A DNA stretch of 64,000 nt. It comes from Bugula neritina (lineage: Eukaryota; Bryozoa; Gymnolaemata; Cheilostomatida; Bugulidae). The notes under the pieces were generated by a model. It was given only the letters and a program-made list of their open reading frames with translations, searched no databases and was not told where the DNA came from. The stretch lies in assembly GCA_964035545.1 (NCBI GenBank), contig OZ037765.1, positions 12,640,698 to 12,704,697 on the forward strand, given 5' to 3'. Position numbers and translations under genes: made by a program. Shown one piece after another: positions 42,364 to 54,390 of this stretch; position 1 is the stretch's first letter, and every line of letters begins with the position of its first letter.

Positions 42364-45300
42364 ATGGCTGCCTCAAAAATTGATATGAAAGTTGTCCTCC
42401 TTGGTCAAGAATACGTTGGTAAAACATGCCTGGCACATAGATGTATTCACAATAGATTTGGCTCCGTGGCAAGTTATCAAGCTGTAAGTATCATTAACAT
42501 GTATTGAATATGATTTACCAGGAAGTGGGAATGTTTGTTGCGTCTAAATATCCTTCTATGCTTGATGTCAACAACTGTCAGAGTTGTTTAGGGATAATGC
42601 AGCTTTGAATCATTTAGATCTTTCTGATTGTGGCTGTAATGTTTTAGGACAAAAGATAGTATTTCAGTATACCAGTATGATACATTCTTTAGTTCAGTCA
42701 CAAGTAAATCAGTTATAACAATATCAAATCACGTGCTAGATGAACTTTTGTACTAGGAATATTTTGTAAGTTGAGTGGTGCAGCTGTTTTTGAACCAATT
42801 AGAGCATTTAGAAAGTTCCAAAAAGATGATTTCTTAAGTAATTATAATTATACTTAGTTCATACTATTATATCATTAAGGTAAGGCTTACAGAGTCACTG
42901 TTTTTCTACTCATTAAAGTCACAGTGATGCTATATGTAGCCTTTAAATCAATTGCTCTACTTTTCAATGGTAGCCTATACAATATACAATATACATGATT
43001 GGTTCTGCAGCCATGGCTCTGCATTGGTCTAGGAAGCATTATACATGAAAAAGTGATTTTTGCTTAGCTGTATTTATAGATTTAGACAGTATTTATAAGG
43101 ATCTTTCTGTTTTGCATAAGAGGTCCAGTTGGGGGGAATTATTTATCTCCACCTTGGAGAAACTTGAAAGTTGTTGAAGATTTTCAATTTTGGTCCAGGG
43201 CATAGCTAAGTTCACCTAACTAAAACAAAAGTCTTTCTTATCAAATTAAATAATTAACTTTGCTCACATAACATAACACTATCTTTTCTAGAATGTCCCA
43301 AACACTCTATTTATTCTTTATACCTGCCACTCTGAGTTACTGTGTCCTTTAATAATATCATGCAGGAGTTTTTATAGAACACTTTTGCATATGAAGATAA
43401 TGATAATACAAATTACACTGTATCTACTGAGATTCCAATGTTTATGATAGAATGAATAGTGCCATGTTGTCTCTTTAGTTTTCATTGAACAAACTAAAAT
43501 GGAAGTGAAAAACATTTTAGGAATTTAAATTTTTGTTTAAATACCAATTAAGAAGTTATAATGTAAAGGTTTGCAGTATAATTGTAAGGTTAATGCTGTC
43601 TACACTTTCCTATCAGATAAATAACAAGCTGACATTAATAAACAAGAATTAGATATTGGAAATTTGCTGTAAGTAGTCCTGATTTGGGGTGGCTGAGTGC
43701 TGTAGTTTGGGGTCTCGAGTTTGGAGTTAGGGGTTCAAAGTTCCAACCTAAACTCCCAACTTTAAACTGAAGAACCTCAAACTACTGCACTCAATTACAC
43801 ACAACTTGGGGCTGCTTATAGCAATTATCTAGATAGTGCTGAGACTGGATTATGTAATAATGAACTGTGAGACCACCACCTCACCTCAACCCGTCCCACA
43901 CCACCCCTGAGAAATAAAATCTGTCTCTAGTTTAGCAATAAACACTATGCTATCTTATCGTACACACAACATGGTATGGAAGTAGTTGAGGTCATCATGA
44001 CTGCAACCAATCACTGCAGTCAGCAGCTGAAATCAGTGACTAGTAAACAGACATATTATGGAAATCCGGACTAGCGTAGAGGTTGCGGCAGCTGACTTCA
44101 TAGTTGGGATAAGTTTTAACTTAAAACGACGGTGTGAACTTGCATGTATTTTTACAATGAAGACTTTACCCACAGTCCAAAGATATTGTAATGGACATCA
44201 ACATGGAGGAATTCAGCAACATGTTGCCCTCCATTCTGATACACTGCGTCCACCACCACTGCAATTTGGTTACTTGGGATTTCAACCCATGAAGATTGTA
44301 ATGCTGGGTAAAGCTGGTACTGGGAAGACCAGTATGCTAATAAAATTTTACAATAGGAATTTTAATCTAGAATCTTCAGCTTCGTCTACAGTACGTTTCC
44401 TATACAATGTACTTTATGAAGAATTATATTATGAAAAAAGTTATTTATAGTTTTTCTAATTTAGTTACACAATTTATATATTTAATAAGATTAGTGTTAC
44501 CAAAAATAATATATTATCTGAAAATTGTAAACTACAAATATCTTACAGTGTAGCTGGCTCTTCACTTAGCCTCTAATATATCTTTCTCTCATCTAAGATT
44601 ATTTTAGTTAATAAAATTGATTCAACTTTGGAACCTTGTAGATGTCTTTTAAATTATAAGTTGTTGACTTGCGGTAGTTTGTTTATTAATAAGCTGTGAG
44701 TTAACAACTTTAGGTCTGTCTACGTTTAGAAATTTCCATGAAAAACAACATCATTTTATGTGTCCATCATTCTTTTAAAAATTTGGTAATTAGTTTTACA
44801 CATTCAGAAAATATAGATAAATTCTAGTATATTTTTAATATTCTTTTTAGACCATTGGAGCAGCTTTTGGAGGCAAAAAGGTGACAGTTGATGGCAAATC
44901 AGTACTCATGGGCGTTTGGGTATGTACTCTAGCTCTAGCATTATATTATTAGGCATTTTTATTTAGATTGTGATTATTAAAAAGAGCTAAACTATTGTTT
45001 AGTCACTTTAAAATGTGTTGGCAGTCATCTTTTATATAGGACAGACAACTCTTCATGCTACAATTTACTAATGCCTACTCTGCTTGTAAAATTGTTAGAA
45101 AGCCTAAGTACTGAGTGCAATTTAAAGTACGTTTACTACGGATAATATTCTTGATATTAAATGGTGTTATTGCATCAGCTTGAGTAATTCGAGGTAACTG
45201 GATAAATAAATTTTACTATTAAAAACTTGCTGGAACAAAGATTTATATTCTCCTCAATGCCAATGCTACCATAATAAATGTGAAACTAATAGCTATTTAA

Positions 45301-47367
45301 AGAAAGATGATTGTTTTTCAAACAGTTCTTTAGGATTTATTTGTACTTGCTTAAGTTTTTGAAAAGTTATATTACTATTTTTGAATTTTGTATTTTATTT
45401 ATTCTATTTGTTTGACTATTTTATTTTATAGCAAAGTAGAAAAGTTTGAAATGAAATTTTGTAAGTAAGATGTAATGAAAGCCACCCAAATACTAGGCTG
45501 GGTCTTCGGTTTACTCTTGCATTCTCACATGCTTGTTTCCTGCTTTTATTTTTTTATTTTAGTTCATTTAGTAAAATTTCAGTGAAAGGTATACAAGATA
45601 TTTGATTTGTCTATGGTTAAAATTCCAGTTTTTAGCTTTTCTTCTCCAAAGCATCACTGAGAACCGGAACAGTCTTGACTTGGTGCTCAGCAGTTTTAAT
45701 GTTTGATTCACATAGATGCAAATTTTATGCGAGCACCCAAAACCATGGGGCTATGACTGCTTTATCAGTTTATATTTTGTTCCCTGCTACTGGAGTATCT
45801 TAAATTCTTGCTAACTGCATAGGATTTTTGAGCTGTAATTTGAATTTGTCTCCTCATAAAGTGTATCTAGTAACTTGTTTACATTACAGGATACAGCTGG
45901 TTCAGAGAGATATGCAGCCATGTCTAGAATATATTACAGGTCTGCGAAAGCAGCCATTGTATGCTATGACAGTATGGATCCAGCTAGCTTTGATATAGCT
46001 AAAAATTGGATTAACGAGCTAAAAACAGCTGAAGAGGTACAATTGTCTTGGGGTGGTGTAGCATTATTCATTACTCAACCAAACAATAGCTTTTTTCTAG
46101 TACTAAATGCTTCCTATTTTAACATTTCAGTGCCAAATTATTGAAGGCTTCAAATTTTTAATTTTTAATTCCAGCTATGTTTTGGTTTTCGAAGAAGATT
46201 CTGCTTTCTTGAAGCAATAACTATGTTCATTATATATTACAGCATACCATATATATCATATTTTAACTCACATCATCAAAATTATACTTTTTAGTTTATT
46301 TACAACATCTGTAATATCATTAGTTATTTTTTGTCTAAAATTTAAGAAACTTTGGGATTGTTAACCAGCACCGGAGTAACACATCAATCTGCTCATAAAT
46401 GCGTAAAATCTGTTGCTGGGTTCACTAACTCTATTTTCAGTATAATGTTTGCACATTTTTTTTAGGAATGCAAATTATATTTAGTTTGTACCAAAAAGGA
46501 TTTAATAGATAAAGATCCAAAAGCTAGGAAAGTTGACTATTATGACGCCCAGGACTATGCTACTGCAGTTGATGCCTGCATGTTTGAAACTTCCAGTAAA
46601 ACTGGTGAAAATATATGTGAGTAGTTATGTGAACATATTAAACTTAGCTTTTATTACAAGTATATTGTTATAGTAGAGACAATGTACTTATATTTTATAC
46701 TAGCTTACATTGCGCTTCCATATAAAGTATAATATTATGTTTTCTCTTTTCTGAGAATTATTATTGTCATGGAGTGTTTTGGCATGTCTTTGCATGTTGT
46801 AAGTAACAACATTTTCTTAATCTAATCCAATACTGTGTGGTATTTACTGTAGCTGAGCTGTTTTACAAAATAGCTGAAGATTACTTACAGAGAAAGCATC
46901 AGCAACATTCATCAGGTTAGTTTGCTGTGCTTTGCTAACTAATATATGTTTTGTGCAATAACAGAGTATGCATTATAATATAAAATATACTTATTTATAT
47001 AAACTTAACTCAAGTTCCTTTCTAAGAAGTTTCATTTTGCAACAAGACTTTATAAATGGCCTAGACTTTTGAGTTTTTATTTTGTTTTTTATTTTGATAG
47101 ACTTGATTAGCTTGGGTGTCATTAAAAACTAGATGTTGCAATATATAGTATTGTGTAGTTACTGTATTATGTTTGCTATACTACGCATTAAACAGTCCAA
47201 AATAGGTTAGCAGCAAACTTACTAATAACCTACTGTGAGTCAAAGAACCTGCTGCAAGTGCCTGTGTAAAGTGTCCACCTATACTTTCTGTAGATGTCAT
47301 CCAGTTAACTGAGCACAGAACTCCCAGTAATAAGCCACGCTGTGCTTGCTGGCAGTCATCAAAGTGA
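42364..47367 (+). CDS. RAB24: Small GTPase Rab24, 207 aa (main isoform, first exon 1A)
   Basis: Exons: 42364-42483, 44851-44919, 45890-46036, 46466-46616, 46853-46915, 47294-47367, all GT-AG and in phase. P-loop GQEYVGKT at residues 14-21; switch I with TIGAAF (Thr about 41). Switch II is DTAGSERY (64-71), with Ser in place of the catalytic Gln, a hallmark of RAB24 that implies low GTPase activity. The guanine motif is the atypical TKKD (about 121-124), and ETSSKTGE matches the family. The C-terminus RCACWQSSK has a CxC pair not at the very end, comparable to the unusual CCHH end of mammalian RAB24, so prenylation may be inefficient. Human RAB24 has 203 aa. Known role: late autophagy and endosome-lysosome traffic. 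An alternative first exon lies at 44289-44390. A poly(A) signal AATAAA is at 47641. Confidence 0.94.
43679..43838. mobile_element. Foldback element, copy 2
   Basis: A shorter relative of the element at 39236-39455. Arms with GAGTGCTGTAGTTTGGGG and TTTGGAGTTAGGGGTTC are mirrored by CCCAACTTTAAACT and CAAACTACTGCACTCAATTA, ending GGGGCTGCTTATAG. It sits in RAB24 intron 1, about 600 bp before exon 1B. Confidence 0.7.
44289..44390 (+). CDS. RAB24: Alternative first coding exon 1B of RAB24, with its own P-loop
   Basis: Lies in the first intron. It encodes [16 protein letters not shown] and then a run ending ASST, followed by the donor GTACGT. The frame at its end is phase 0, the same as exon 1A, so splicing to the exon at 44851 gives ASST-TIGAAF and a complete second GTPase of about 201 aa. 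The P-loop (GKAGTGKT) and switch I lead-in differ from exon 1A, while the strand order b1-P-loop-a1 is the same. The frame is open upstream to 44058 with further ATGs at 44058 and 44157, so the N-terminus could be longer by up to 77 residues. It cannot be included together with 1A in a sensible protein. Inferred, not proven: a tandem exon duplication with separate promoters. Confidence 0.7.
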
Positions 47368-48229
47368 TGTCCTTTTCTAGTCCACCATTCAGCCGCCTTG
47401 TGATTACTGAAGCATCGCCATTTTACTTATTGAGAAGAAACAGCCCAACAATTCCACATCCTTTGCATTAGTCAAAGTTATTTATACACTACAAGAAAAT
47501 GAATGTTGTTTTTGAAGCATTAAAGGCTATTTGGGAGTTATCATTTATTTTTTATTCATTCTAAAGCAATTATTATTTTTCTAAGCAAGTGCATCGTTGT
47601 ACAAAGTGCATAATTAATTTTCATACACATTCAAAGATGAAATAAAGTTATATTTATATTGCAATTATGTTAATTTTATGAGTATATGTTATGTATGGTT
47701 CTCCAATCAAGCACCTGCTACACACAGTCACTGTCTGTTTCGTGGCAATAAAGGCAATCATACTGGCTTTTAAATATTTATTTATAATTGAAGTTATTAT
47801 GAAGTAATTATTATTGTATTCATGGTTTTTATTGTGTAACTCCATTAATAGCATCAAATAAGGTGTATAAATTTGCTTTGCCTTGTAAATATTATCAGCA
47901 CTATACATGTATATTATGTATTATAATTGGCTATGTACAATTACTATTTAGTCAAAGTTTCTGTATTATCATTTCAATTCTGGTATTTCAGTTAAATAAA
48001 TGATGTCATGTTTCAGTGTTTGCAAATATTTGGCATTAAACTGCTCATTCAAATAAATATTCTAATAACTATTAAGCTCATTAATTTGTACAAACTCTTT
48101 CACCATGTCCAATCGCATTCAATTGAGTCCGAAGGATCCGACAATCAAGTGCCATTGAACCCAGTCGGAGGTCCCGATACCCTCACACTTACATAATTGC
48201 ACAAAAATTACTGTATTTAAACGAAAAAT
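47368..48229 (+). other. RAB24 3' untranslated region and downstream direct repeat
   Basis: A poly(A) signal AATAAA is at 47641-47646. From about 47666 to 48106 the sequence is repeated in the same direction at 60172-60585. Shared blocks include GTTAATTTTATGAGTA, AATAAAGGCAATCATACTGG and GCAAATATTTGGCATT. No gene was seen. Confidence 0.6.
47666..48106 (+). repeat. Direct repeat, copy 1 (RAB24 3' flank)
   Basis: About 440 bp. Pairs with 60172-60585, with small indels but long identical words such as TTCAGTTAAATAAATG and AAATAAATATTCTAATA. It begins about 20 bp past the RAB24 poly(A) signal. No terminal repeats were seen, so it could be a segmental copy or an unknown interspersed element. Confidence 0.75.
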
Positions 48230-49185
48230 CTGGGAAGATGAATCTAAAATCACTACACTATTATAGAGTCTATAGCTTAGACATGCACAGATTAATCTCC
48301 TATGAATTAACCAACATGTTATTTATTAAGAATAGTAATATTGCAAGCAACTTGATGATACTATTTTACTCAACTAGTCATTCTATATACTGCCAGCTGT
48401 TTTACAGCCATGTATGATATTATAGTTGGTGTTGATAATATCTTTGTTCTATTGCCATTTCCTAGTTTCAACCTACCTGAAATATTAAAAAAGTCTCAAG
48501 ATGGTGCCTGTATTTGTTTTTAGTTAAAAATTAGATATCAGTACTTCAATTGGCTGCTACAACAATCTACTACTGCTTTGTGCCAGTTTTGAATTTTTGG
48601 AATTTATTTGTCCAACATGTTAATCGGTCTTTGTTCTTACTGAAATTTTAGCTGAACGCTTCGGAAAAGGCCAAAACAAAAAAGTTGAATATTTATACTG
48701 TGTCTATTCAATGTGCCTGGAGAAGATACAGGTTGCTGAACTTGCATAAGTTGCAAGTCTAGAATCATAACTGAAGGTTGGTTTGCATCACTCAAGAATG
48801 AGTATTCAGGTGGTACAAAGTCACCTGCTCAACATATTTCTTGATATCGCACTGCATGATTTGTCGTAATCTTAAAGTATAGTTTCACCAGGTAAAAGTT
48901 ATATGTATCAATGATTTTAGAAGATCAAATGATTTACATTTAAAGTTGCTTCTAATATCTTACGTTCAGAATGAATAATATGAAATGCAAACTGGTTTTG
49001 GAATTTATCTCTTTAAATGTTATTGTTAATTTTAAATTTGAATTGTATAGATAGTTTTAAGAAGCTAGTCTAAAATGGTAAACATGGTTGTTTAAACCAC
49101 CTCACAAAATCAAAATTACAATGAACAGCACATTAAGATATCAATGCTAAGATGAACGGTCTCTTTCTGGCAAAAGTTTGTGTAT

Positions 49186-49547
49186 TGTAGTGGAAATATA
49201 TATATTACGTTAGAGTTGTTTTTTCATGCATCGTATTTTATTTTTACTTTTAACATTAATGTAACGCGATTATGTATTTCGATCATATCCGATTGTCGGA
49301 AGGTGCTGATTGTCGGGCTCCGACAATCGAACAGGATAAGAACAAAGACTTTTTCTTGTATAAAAGGAGGCGAGCTGGCAGTGTAGAAGGAGTCTTCTAC
49401 TGGAGCTCGCCGGATCAAGATTACGTTTACCAGCTATATATACTACAATAAAGATTCCTTTACTCAAGCTTGCTACCTCATCTTGTTCTTTCTATACTGG
49501 AGTTATGCTCCCCACTTAAACTGCATTCTACCCACAAAACTACTACA
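49186..49547 (+). mobile_element. Solo LTR of a retrotransposon
   Basis: The 362-bp unit starts TGTAGT and ends ACTACA. It has a TATA box (TATAAAAG, 49359-49366) and a poly(A) signal (AATAAA, 49447-49452) in the right order. The flanks are GTAT and ATAT, a possible 4-bp duplication with one change. It interrupts the MYO19 pseudogene and is absent from the parent locus near 23950, which independently marks it as an insertion. No internal retrotransposon genes are present. Confidence 0.8.
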
Positions 49548-50010
49548 ATATTCAATAGGAACAGAAAAATGTTTTTTTAGCATTTGCCAAATCTTATTTA
49601 CAAAATTTTCTGTAGACTATGTGCTTGTAATGTTTAACTCTCTCAACCCATCACAGTACCTAGGTTTTAAAAAACAGAGGATTATAATCAGATGTTTTTG
49701 AATTTAAAAACATACTAGTTTAAAATGTAACAGGTTCTTTTAAACCTGTTGAATTAACAAGACAAGACTTCTGAACAAGTATTTATTCCTTTAGTGAAGT
49801 TACCATTAAACTTAGCTATTTGTTCTTAGTTGTGAAACATTATCTATATCAGAAAAAATTAAAAGAAAATCAATTGGGGGGGGGGGGGCTTCTGAAGTGC
49901 TAACTGGTGGAATTAAAGATCTGGATGCAAATGATGTAGTGTGTGAATATGAGGGAATGCTATCTAGCCCAGATGTAGAAGGTATGAAATCCTGCTAGTT
50001 TACTAGTTAA

Positions 50011-50176
50011 AGTTTTTTTTTGTTAAATTGGGCTAAGGACTTATTCAGATGGGGAACAGGAGCAATTATGACTATATGCTCTTTCTAGCATCACCAATGG
50101 CCTTTGTTGGGGTTCAAACCCATGACTTCATGCTTAATGGGCAAAGGCTCCAACTCCCCAGACCAGGGCTACTTCC
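50011..50176 (-). mobile_element. tRNA-derived SINE, copy 7 (duplicate of copy 4)
   Basis: Counterpart of 23233-23446 inside the inverted duplication. The 3' tail part is shortened and the B-box reads GGGTTCAAACCC in minus orientation. It was carried along by the duplication and is not an independent insertion. Confidence 0.88.
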
Positions 50177-51172
50177 TGTTCTCAGTTTAATAACTACTTT
50201 AAGAAATACAATTAATAATTCTTTCTAAATCAAGGGGCAGGTAAAAACATATTCCCCTCTCTTTAGTGTTATTTTCTTGATAAAGTCTCTGGAGTAGTTT
50301 ATTTTATATATGTGTCACTTCAACAAGTAAATTCACTTGCTATCACTTGTAGTATGTCAACGTTAGTTTGGTATCTGAATACAGCTGCTCCGGAAATACC
50401 ATTGACTTCATTATCCACACACTGAAATCTTAATCCTAATAATCTAATGTGATATGTTTATAAACTTATTAAATCACCGACCATGACTAAAGTCCATCAC
50501 AGCCATATTTTATCAGTCTCAAGTTCATTTAAGATATCCAAAACTAGACTTAGTTCAATGTGGTGGGACTCATTTGGAAATTTAATGGTCGTTTATTACT
50601 GTTGCTCAAGAAGTCACATAAAAAATTGATGTATTTTGTTTTAGTGTGATAGACAAGAAATGTTCTATAACCTAATAGTCCACATCTGTTTCAGTGTTAT
50701 TCTAAATTTAGTTGTAGCAGTAAAACAAGGTGTGCATGAGAGGATGGAGTTGCATGACCTCTACAACACACCCCAAGTCTCATTAGTGAGAAAAATCTTT
50801 TCAAAAGATGGCCTGGTTTCTATTCGCCAAACATTTAAGGCAAGTCAGGTTTATGAAATTTTATTAATTTAATGTAGCCATTATCTACATTTCTTGCGTT
50901 TTCAAACTGTCCATTTAGGTATAGAGAGTGTTTAAGCTGATTTGTGCCATCATTAACATAATGCAGCTAATATAAACTATATAGTGTTTTTTTTTTACTT
51001 GTGATGTCCAATGCAGCAATAGTACTCGTAATACAAAATGATGCATATACATTTCTCTATTATACAGGTTAAAGTTCACTTTCATGTTAGAGTTTCATCC
51101 ATACTGAAGAACAGTCACATTGCTCCAGATATGTACATAACTCAGCGTGGTATATTAGACTGCATAGAATAA

Positions 51173-52092
51173 TGATGGTAACTGTAGAATACTGACTGAC
51201 TTGTATTAATCATAATGTATCATTATTATTCACCATCAGCATACACAGAGTATCTTATCTATGTATACATTAAGTTATAAGCCAACAGTATGGTGGTTCA
51301 ATTTCACACCCACACATCAAATGGGTATAGTCAGGGAGTACTTGAACATGGTTCACAGTCATATTTTCTATTTGCGGTTCATATTTGAGTATCGCTATAA
51401 TTTTTCAGCTATTTTTATGCCCTTTGTGGATTAACTATTTTTCTTACTAAACTCTTTTTATCAATATGAAACTTACTTTAAAATAAAATTATATTATGTA
51501 ATGTTTCAACCCCTCAGTGCTACTCGTCAAGACATCATTGTGCAGTTTAAAATTTGGCCATCTACAAAATTTTATGTAGATTGAAAATTTTTAGCTTTAA
51601 AATTGAAACAATTTTATAAGTATTTTTGCAGTCTGATGCAATTCAGTGAATGAATTTTTGTGTCCAATGCCATAAGCTATGCATTTTGCTTAATTATGTT
51701 TTAGTCCTAAAATACCAGTATAGACATTTTCCTTCTGTTATAGTTTCAATAGTTGTAACAGCTACAACAGTTGTCATTCGCATGAACTGCAACATTTTTA
51801 TTTGTTGATATTGGTAATGGTGGAATTTATTCAGGAATAAATCATATTATTTTATTATTACACTATTGGACTTTGTTATAACCATAACAATATTAAAAGT
51901 TGAACTATCAGCAAGGTAGTGATTAGTGAAGTTATATATATATCACTATGGTAATTATAAGACACCTTATCTTTGTTTGCTTCCATCTGAACGGTTAGGT
52001 ATATATGAACAGTGTTATAGTATGGCTAACCATTCACTTGGGTGTGGTTGCAGTTTTCAATAGCTTACCAGTAATTTGTACAACAAGAAAAA
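51173..52092. other. Duplicated spacer
   Basis: Inverse copy of 21306-22225, with no gene. AATAAA near 51483 corresponds to the motif at 21911. Confidence 0.55.
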
Positions 52093-53545
52093 ATGGAACA
52101 GCTGACATGTTTCATTCTGCTAATTATCTGTTTTGTAGTGGTGAGTATTAATTAGATGTTTTACTAGTATAAGTGATCATGAATAATCTGAGAAAATGTT
52201 TCCATTTGAAAATGAATTTTCTGATGCTTGCACAGTTAAATCCATAAAAATAAGTTTAACACTCCTTTTTTTAAAAAGAAGCTAAGTGTAAATTATTATT
52301 GGGTCTTATATCATGAAATCAGACTTTATTAGCCAGCTTTTGCATGAGTCTAAAAATTTTTTGCTGATTTACTAAAATTTAGTACACCAACTATTTTAGT
52401 CTCCCGCCTCATTGGTGGCTAGCAAAAATTTTATGTGGTATAATTATAGTATAAATTAGTTTGCAATGTTATGGTCAAAATTGCAAGCGAAATAATATGA
52501 AATTGTGCAGTTAAAATAATATATTGCATAGTATTACAATTGTTTTACTGTCATAATAAATAAAATCTTCTTGTTCAGACCATGGCCAATGTTCCTAATA
52601 AAAAAATTTATTACTAGCTTTGAGGCATATGATTGTGTAACTTAGGAGTAATAATAAACTTATGACAGGAAAATAAGCATGGAGTAAATTGATGCGATGT
52701 TCACCTGATTCTACAGCAAACTTACTAGCCTGTGTATCCTGAACACCAAAGTAACCAACATAGCATGTATGTTTCATTATGCAGGCACATGGTCAAGGAT
52801 CAACTACTCTGAAACCTTGCAACCCAAAATTCTCGGATTCAGCTACCTGCAATATGGACCCACTCTCTTGTTCAAAACCGGAAAGATTACCATACTGTCA
52901 AAGGTATTGTGGCCTGTGCTCAGAAACAGTGACGTCTCCTAAACTCACAACTGTCGTTACTGTGGAAAATTGTGTTGACGTTTCTCCATTATGTCTATTC
53001 AGGAAAAATGAGTGTGTAAGTGACGTTAATGTTCAGAAGGTGTGTAAAAAATCTTGTGGTCTTTGTACCGAACCAACTACAGCAAAACCGACTACAGTTG
53101 AGCCAACTACAATAGGTAATAATCATATAAATGATATGAATCCACTCTCTTGTTCAAACCCGAAAAAAATGCAATACTGTCAAAAGTATATTGTGGCTTG
53201 TGCTCAGAAAAAGCAAAATCACCCAAACCTCAAACCCCAAATTCCAAACCTCGAACTTCACATGGTCAAGTACTAACTACTTTGAAACCTTGCAACCCGA
53301 AAATTCCCGATTCAGCTACTTGTGTTATGAACCCACCCTCTTGTTAAAAACCAGAAAAAATATCATATTGCCAAAGATATTGTGGCCTGTGCTCAGAAAC
53401 AGTGATGTCCTCTAGACTCACAACTGTCGTTAGTGTTGAAAAATGTGTTGGCATCGCTCCGTTGTGTACATTGTTGAAAAATGAGTGTGAAAGTAACTCT
53501 GTTGTTTAGAAAGAGTGTAAAAAGTTTTGCGGTCTTTGTTGCTAA
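52093..53545 (+). pseudogene. Truncated paralogue of the ShKT membrane-protein gene
   Basis: The signal exon (52093-52140, MEQLTCFILLIICFVV) and the start of the second exon (from 52785) are intact and encode two ShKT modules. Similarity to the parent stops about 53110, inside the Thr repeat. Beyond that lie further degenerate ShKT-like units: one gains a base near 53190 that shifts the frame, and the next two contain in-frame stops (TAA near 53344, TAG near 53506). The stalk, the membrane-proximal region and the TM exon are absent. If transcribed, the 5' part could yield a small secreted protein of about 180 residues ending at 53276. I read it as a decayed copy. Confidence 0.75.
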
Positions 53546-54390
53546 TTGCCAGGAAATTGCAAAAGTTGGCGAGAAGGTTTTGATTTGAACAGCTGTTCCA
53601 TTACTGCCTATCATAGCATACCTTAATTCTTCTATACCTTTGAAGTTGGTTTCTGGAAAAGTCACAGAAAAAATCTACCCTGTATGAAAAATATAAACTG
53701 TCGGTCACAATAATTTTGTGAGGAATGTATCAACATGCAAACCAAATGTAGGAACAATTTTCAGTTCTTGAAACTCTGCTATTCAGTCAAAGATAACAGT
53801 TGAGTTTTAGGAGTGATGAATGTTTGAAGCATGGCAGTCTGTGGTCAATTATTGTTCAATAGCATTCACGAAAGCACAATATTAGGTTTATAAAATTCTT
53901 ATACATAATGTAAGATTAGTTTAATATTTTGAATATATATGTAGGTGTTAAGAGCCTACCACAATCAGACTTTAATAGGGTCTGAAATTACAGAGCAATT
54001 TTAATGGAATTGAAAGCAGGAAATTATGATTTTGTGAGTTATTTTTATCATAAATTGACTAGTTATAGCAATGCTTTATGCGTTTAGCAGAGAAATTTTC
54101 ATTGGAATCATGGTTCCATTGCCATATTTTTTGATGTGATAGCAAAAATGTTGCCTAAAATTAGATTGAAGATATTTTTATCACAGCAATACATGCTTAG
54201 GTAACCCTTTGCTTAAATATGTTAGGTCTGAGATAGTTAAACTGCTCAGACTTATAGGATAATATCTGGACTTGTGTTTCTGGTTCACTAAGGGCGCTTT
54301 TGGATCATCAGTTTTCGGATCGTTAGTTAGATCATCTGTAAACATATGGCTCAAACTTAGCTTTTTAATTTTTTTTAGCATTTCCTACAG
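53546..54390. other. Spacer before the NHL gene, nothing certain
   Basis: No exon could be supported. The frame open from 54272 is continuous with the NHL exon but reads as intron-like sequence (T-rich run then TTTAG at about 54378), so the true exon start is probably at an acceptor at 54378 or 54390. Confidence 0.35.

Larger units (their letters stand above)
48230..51172 (+). pseudogene. MYO19 3'-end pseudogene (inverted partial duplicate)
   Basis: Mirrors 22226 to about 24590. Recognisable parts are a decayed copy of the exon at 24482-24597 (near 48265-48345), the IQ exon (from 48652), the exon at 23563-23706 (near 49835-49980) and the two last exons (50679-50839 and 51068-51172). The IQ exon has lost about 8 bases near 48756 and goes out of frame. 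A poly-G tract of about 12 bases replaces coding sequence near 49877. A solo LTR (49186-49547) sits where the 31-nt exon would start. The last two exons are still open and nearly identical to MYO19, including the GC donor. There is no motor domain and no promoter, so this cannot be a working myosin. Confidence 0.88.

Noticed and set aside
52785-53276. Functional secreted two-ShKT protein
   Set aside because: The frame is open, but downstream parts are broken and the membrane half of the gene is missing; kept as a pseudogene with this possibility noted.
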